Origin: RGIG8244 sp045639325
Lineage (GTDB): Bacteria; Verrucomicrobiota; Lentisphaeria; Victivallales; UBA1829
Reading direction: 5' to 3'
Assembly: GCA_045639325.1 (NCBI GenBank)
Contig: JAZUCU010000031.1
Span: forward strand, 7,523-71,522
DNA: 64,000 nucleotides
A model generated the notes under the pieces. The model searched no databases, was not told the origin of the DNA, and worked only from the letters and a program-made list of their open reading frames with translations. The translations under genes and the position numbers were made by a program. Every line of letters begins with the position of its first letter. Positions within the stretch are counted from its first letter, which is position 1. Of the stretch, positions 61,262 through 64,000 are shown piece after piece.

Positions 61262-61684
61262 ATGGAATACCTCGATCAACTCAAAGATTTTCTCAACGTC
61301 TTTGACCGTTTTGCAGCGGCAAATCAAATGAAAATCACTGTCATTAAAGAGGGATATGCAGAGGGGGAATTTACGGCTGGAGAAGCCCATCGCAATGGAT
61401 TGGATGTTGTCCAGGGCGGCGCACTTTATACATTCGCCGATTTCGTTTTTGCTGGCGCAGTAAACTCCTATGGAGAACAGGCGATCGGCATGAACAGTAA
61501 CATCTCCTATGTCCGACCCGGCACCGGTAAAACATTCAAAGCAGTCGCCCGTGTCATTTCCAAAGGCAAACGTACCGCACTGGCGGAATCGGATGTTTTT
61601 GATGAAAATGGAAAGCTCGTTGCCCATTGCACCATGACCGGGTTCTTCCTGGGCAAGCCCTTCCAGCTGGATAATAAGGAATGA
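61262..61684 (+). CDS. Hotdog-fold acyl-CoA thioesterase (PaaI-like)
   Basis: A 140-residue single hotdog domain. The PaaI-like pattern is NGLDVVQGGALYTFADFVFAGA, with the conserved Asp, followed by MNSNISYVRPGTGKTFKAVARV. It would hydrolyse acyl- or aryl-CoA. It lies between the CPBP protease and a small lipoprotein and looks like a housekeeping enzyme; link to the hotdog fusion at 46 kb is unlikely. Confidence 0.85.
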   Translation: MEYLDQLKDFLNVFDRFAAANQMKITVIKEGYAEGEFTAGEAHRNGLDVVQGGALYTFADFVFAGAVNSYGEQAIGMNSNISYVRPGTGKTFKAVARVISKGKRTALAESDVFDENGKLVAHCTMTGFFLGKPFQLDNKE

Positions 61685-61690
61685 TTCCCG

Positions 61691-62179
61691 ATGATCCGTC
61701 TTCTCTCCGCCGTCTGCCTGATTCTCTTCACTGCCGCATGCGCACATACGCCCGTGCAATACGATTTTTCAGCGGAACGCTCCGGGGAAACCCTTGACTG
61801 CACCGCGGGTGATTTGATTACTGTCACGCTGCCGAAAAGCAGAAAAACCGACTTTTTCTGGAAGGAAGCAAAACCGGTGGATCCCGCCGTTCTCATGCGT
61901 CTGGATATCAAACAGGGGAAGGCTAAAAATCTCCATACCGGGAAAACGGAAAACGTGATTCAGTATCTTTACAGAGTCACAAACCGGGGCTTCGGCGGGA
62001 TCTCTCTGGAATGTTCCAACGGACAGAAAGTGGAGCAGAGATTTGATTTGCTGATCCGCGCAAAAGGCAAGCCGGTTCAGTTTGAAGATATGTTCAAAGA
62101 TGGCGGTCCGCCGCCGGATACCATGGTCGATTCCAAAGGAAAAGTACATCAGATGCCGAAACATCTGCTGCAGAAATAA
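61691..62179 (+). CDS. Small lipoprotein, possibly chagasin-like (I42)
   Basis: 162 residues with a lipoprotein signal ending FTAACA. The mature part has CTAGDLITVTLPKSRKTDFFW followed by a beta-rich segment (NRGFGGISLECSNGQKVEQRF) that vaguely resembles chagasin-type cysteine-protease inhibitors. The family match is weak; it may be an unrelated beta-sandwich. It converges on the S24/S26-like gene 4 bp away. Confidence 0.65.
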   Translation: MIRLLSAVCLILFTAACAHTPVQYDFSAERSGETLDCTAGDLITVTLPKSRKTDFFWKEAKPVDPAVLMRLDIKQGKAKNLHTGKTENVIQYLYRVTNRGFGGISLECSNGQKVEQRFDLLIRAKGKPVQFEDMFKDGGPPPDTMVDSKGKVHQMPKHLLQK

Positions 62180-62183
62180 AATC

Positions 62184-62735
62184 TTATTCTGCGTGGTTGT
62201 CTTTCACCTTGTACCATAAACGGCGGGTCCATTTCAGGTAAATAATCTGCCCATCCTGGTTACGGCGCGCGACAGGAATATTTTTGTAATAATAAACTTC
62301 CTCTTTGCCGAATTTGCACAATTCTCCGGCAGTGCGGCGCCAGAAAAATAAAGACTCAAAAGCCCAGAGGATCCGCCCGAAGAAACGGCGGATTTTCATC
62401 TTGCGCTGATTGCGGCGGAACTGCATCATGCCCGCCTCTCCGTTGATGATCTTCCGGAATTCGCCGCGGGAATTGATGGCTCCTGTCACAAGAAAAAAAC
62501 GGTGATTCCCATTGAATTTGACCGGGGGATCAGCCTGTGCAGTATTGTCTCCCATTGTTTGTAATTCATCATCAGAAACGCGAATCACACGATGCACAAT
62601 ATTCTGACGATCCTGATGGGTAACCACGGCAACATCACCGCAAACCAGTTGTTCCGGCGCGATTTCCTGCACTTCCAGACGCTCTCCCGGCGTCAGGACG
62701 CGATACATACTCATCCCCCGTATTTCGACCCTCAT
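62184..62735 (-). CDS. S24/S26 peptidase-like protein of the peptide cassette
   Basis: About 183 residues. The N-terminus has the signal-peptidase-type pattern GMSMYRVLTPGERLEV, with the presumed nucleophile Ser9, then CGDVAVVTHQDRQNIVHRVI (His48) and MGDNTAQAD. A basic, partly hydrophobic C-terminal half of about 100 residues follows, unlike classical enzymes. I chose the ATG at 62735, which overlaps the PqqD stop as ATGA; a longer frame to 62753 lies inside the PqqD gene. As the last gene of the cassette it may remove the leader of the precursor peptide (inference); no Lys dyad partner is obvious, so the catalytic mechanism is uncertain. Confidence 0.75.
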   Translation of the reverse strand: MRVEIRGMSMYRVLTPGERLEVQEIAPEQLVCGDVAVVTHQDRQNIVHRVIRVSDDELQTMGDNTAQADPPVKFNGNHRFFLVTGAINSRGEFRKIINGEAGMMQFRRNQRKMKIRRFFGRILWAFESLFFWRRTAGELCKFGKEEVYYYKNIPVARRNQDGQIIYLKWTRRLWYKVKDNHAE

Positions 62736-62989
62736 TGGCTCAATAAGCCCCATTCTTGCAGCTTGTTGATGAATTTTTCGACATCCGCTGCAGCCTGTTC
62801 GCGGGTCACGCCTTTGAATTGATCCAGAATGGCATCCACGCCGGCTTCTGCCGTGCCGCCGGAAGCAAACACTTTCCAGAGCACAACACCGGATTTATTC
62901 AAAGTCAAAGCCTTGTTGCTTTCGGGGTGATAGACCAGACCGGTTCCATCAAATTCTTCTTTCATGATCGCAAAAGGATTCAATTTCAT
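62732..62989 (-). CDS. PqqD-like RiPP recognition element protein
   Basis: An 85-residue protein of the PqqD family, a winged-helix-like domain that binds the leader of precursor peptides and hands it to modifying enzymes. Markers are GLVYHPESNKALTLNKSGVVLWKVF and VTREQAAADVEKFINKLQEWGLL. It is the standard length for a free-standing recognition element. It starts with an ATGA overlap with the kinase-like gene, so it is translated with it. Confidence 0.9.
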   Translation of the reverse strand: MKLNPFAIMKEEFDGTGLVYHPESNKALTLNKSGVVLWKVFASGGTAEAGVDAILDQFKGVTREQAAADVEKFINKLQEWGLLSQ

Positions 62990-63861
62990 AAATAATCTTT
63001 CAACGTTAATCGTATGTTACCTGTTAATGACGCAAACAGAGCCTCGGGCGGATAAATGGACATCAGTTTATCCATCCACTCGCGCAATCTCTGAGCACCG
63101 TAAAAACTGTATTCCACTGGTAAGCGCCGCAGCACTTCCTGATAATGGAAAAACAGACAATGATAGATCTGCGCAAAATATTCCGACGGCTTGATGCGAC
63201 GGATATGTTCTTCCTGCCCGTCTTCACTCCGGCTCAATGCCAGAATATGTTCCAGACGCAGCGGCGGATTGAACGGATAACTTTTCCCTTCCAGACTCAC
63301 CCGGCAAGCACTCCAAGTCGGCAGACGATGCACCAGAATTCCGGAATCCTCAGTGAATTCCAGCAATACCATATCATCTGCAACCGCAGAGCCGCCATCT
63401 GCACACCAACGGCGGGTACTGGTACTTTTTCCCATACCGCTTTCGCCGCACAACAGGACAGCTTTGCCATCCCGTTCCAGCATGGCACAATGCATCATCA
63501 AAACGGGTTGACCACGCAACAATGCCGCAGTACAGGCGCAGACAATCGACACCTGCCAGGCATAAACACCATAATACGGAACCTGCTGCGGATAACTGTC
63601 TTTCAAATACAGGCGGAATTGACGCAGTTCGCTGTCATAAACGGTCTGCAGGCTTTTGCTGCCGTAAGATAATATGGCATGATCAGGCAGCGGCGTTCCT
63701 GGCGCCATTACAACAACATGAGCGTCATTGACATCATCATGGAGCAATTCTGTATGAGTAAGGCGGGCCAGCACCTCAAAATTCAATGCTGACCCGCTGT
63801 CATAACACCCCTGTAAACGGATTGCTCCGCCGTTATACAGGGGCATATTGTTGTGTTGCAT
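62986..63861 (-). CDS. HPr kinase-related protein (ScmC-like)
   Basis: A 291-residue protein with an N-terminal beta-rich half and a C-terminal HprK-like kinase domain. Walker A is GESGMGKST at 139-147, and the VADDMV motif follows at about 160-165 as in HprK, which uses it to position phosphate. Such proteins recur with PqqD in SynChlorMet-type cassettes of modified peptides, where ScmC is of unknown role. It may phosphorylate the precursor or a carrier protein. Its ATG overlaps the stop of the 42-residue ORF by one base. Confidence 0.85.
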   Translation of the reverse strand: MQHNNMPLYNGGAIRLQGCYDSGSALNFEVLARLTHTELLHDDVNDAHVVVMAPGTPLPDHAILSYGSKSLQTVYDSELRQFRLYLKDSYPQQVPYYGVYAWQVSIVCACTAALLRGQPVLMMHCAMLERDGKAVLLCGESGMGKSTSTRRWCADGGSAVADDMVLLEFTEDSGILVHRLPTWSACRVSLEGKSYPFNPPLRLEHILALSRSEDGQEEHIRRIKPSEYFAQIYHCLFFHYQEVLRRLPVEYSFYGAQRLREWMDKLMSIYPPEALFASLTGNIRLTLKDYL

Positions 63862-63989
63862 CAGAGGCCGGGTTCCGGTTCAACTTCACCCATACCGCTG
63901 CCTTCGCCTTCGCCATGGACAATCAAACATTCCAGAGAAGACTCCAATTCTTCCAGGGCGGGAGCCTGATAAGTTTCTTTTTCTTTCAT
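63861..63989 (-). CDS. Putative RiPP precursor peptide (42 residues)
   Basis: A short open frame, first codon ATG at 63989 and stop TGA at 63863-63861, immediately upstream of the kinase-like gene and sharing a base with its start (TGATG). The leader holds YQAPALEEL, matching the YxxPxL pattern bound by PqqD-type recognition elements in lasso and other RiPP leaders. The putative core begins around Cys21 (CLIVHGEGEGSG) and is rich in Gly and Glu with one Met and two Pro. There is a single Cys and no Trp, so no common lanthipeptide or sactipeptide pattern applies. No strong ribosome site is visible in the 11 bases upstream that the window includes. It is too short to be an ordinary gene, but position and motif argue for it. 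Confidence 0.7.
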   Translation of the reverse strand: MKEKETYQAPALEELESSLECLIVHGEGEGSGMGEVEPEPGL

Positions 63990-64000
63990 GAGTTATTACT

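Noticed and set aside
61262..61684. The hotdog thioesterase as partner of the radical SAM-hotdog locus
   Set aside because: It is 14 kb away, shows the PaaI pattern rather than ApeP and sits in a different operon. A functional link has no support.

Overview
This 64-kb window looks like chromosome from a Lentisphaerae bacterium (Victivallis-like, PVC superphylum). That placement rests on gene content and was not tested by a search. The clues are an H-X9-DG-type pseudopilin heading a glycan operon, many Gfo/Idh/MocA oxidoreductases and odd TIM-barrel glycosidases, DUF4838 and CBM9-like secreted proteins, and a Gram-negative envelope (LolA-like protein, WaaG-like transferase, lipoproteins). Coding density is high, many operon genes overlap by ATGA or GTGA, and I see no rRNA, tRNA, CRISPR array or intact insertion sequence.

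Layout. 1-2.1 kb: end of an ABC exporter, a LOG-family protein and gcvH with a structured leader. 2.5-9.7 kb: an oxidoreductase carrying a histone-like Lys/Ala/Pro tail, a phosphoesterase lipoprotein, a flavodoxin-like reductase, a His/Pro-rich secreted peptide, a decayed regulator remnant, a TIM-barrel protein and a GntR regulator. 9.7-25.9 kb, all minus strand: two carbohydrate operons. The first runs pseudopilin, two secreted proteins, a large glycosidase-like protein, PHP protein. The second runs TIM-barrel protein, two GH89-like paralogues, SIS protein, an orphan, Gfo/Idh oxidoreductase, with an AraC regulator divergent from it. 27.0-28.5 kb: a DUF4062/ATPase/winged-helix protein. 28.5-31.1 kb: two MFS transporters. 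31.1-35.7 kb: GHL10 protein, TsaB, MreB, LysA.

35.9-43.0 kb: a repeat-rich membrane-anchored protein, an electron-transfer flavoprotein and acyl-CoA dehydrogenase operon continuing into rpoZ and purE, and a deacetylase lipoprotein. 43.0-45.9 kb: a single-chain tandem PilT and a membrane protein. 46.0-51.1 kb: a tightly overlapping trio, namely a radical SAM/SPASM protein fused to an ApeP-like hotdog domain, a LolA-like carrier, and an MMPL exporter fused to a DUF3261-like lipoprotein domain. The trio resembles the accessory and export part of aryl polyene loci without their ketosynthases. 51.1-56.8 kb: WaaG-like transferase, EpmA, EF-P and three membrane proteins. 57.0-62.2 kb: UPF0371 protein, a WecA-like/Rossmann fusion, CPBP protease, thioesterase and a small lipoprotein.

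62.2-64.0 kb, minus strand: a translationally coupled cassette encoding a 42-residue peptide with a YxxPxL leader motif, an HPr-kinase-like protein, a PqqD-like recognition protein and an S24/S26 peptidase-like protein. It looks like part of a ribosomally made, modified peptide (RiPP) system whose remaining genes lie beyond the right edge. With the radical SAM-hotdog locus it is the best candidate here for undescribed biology. Many promoters share an extended -10 of the form TGC-TAnnnT.
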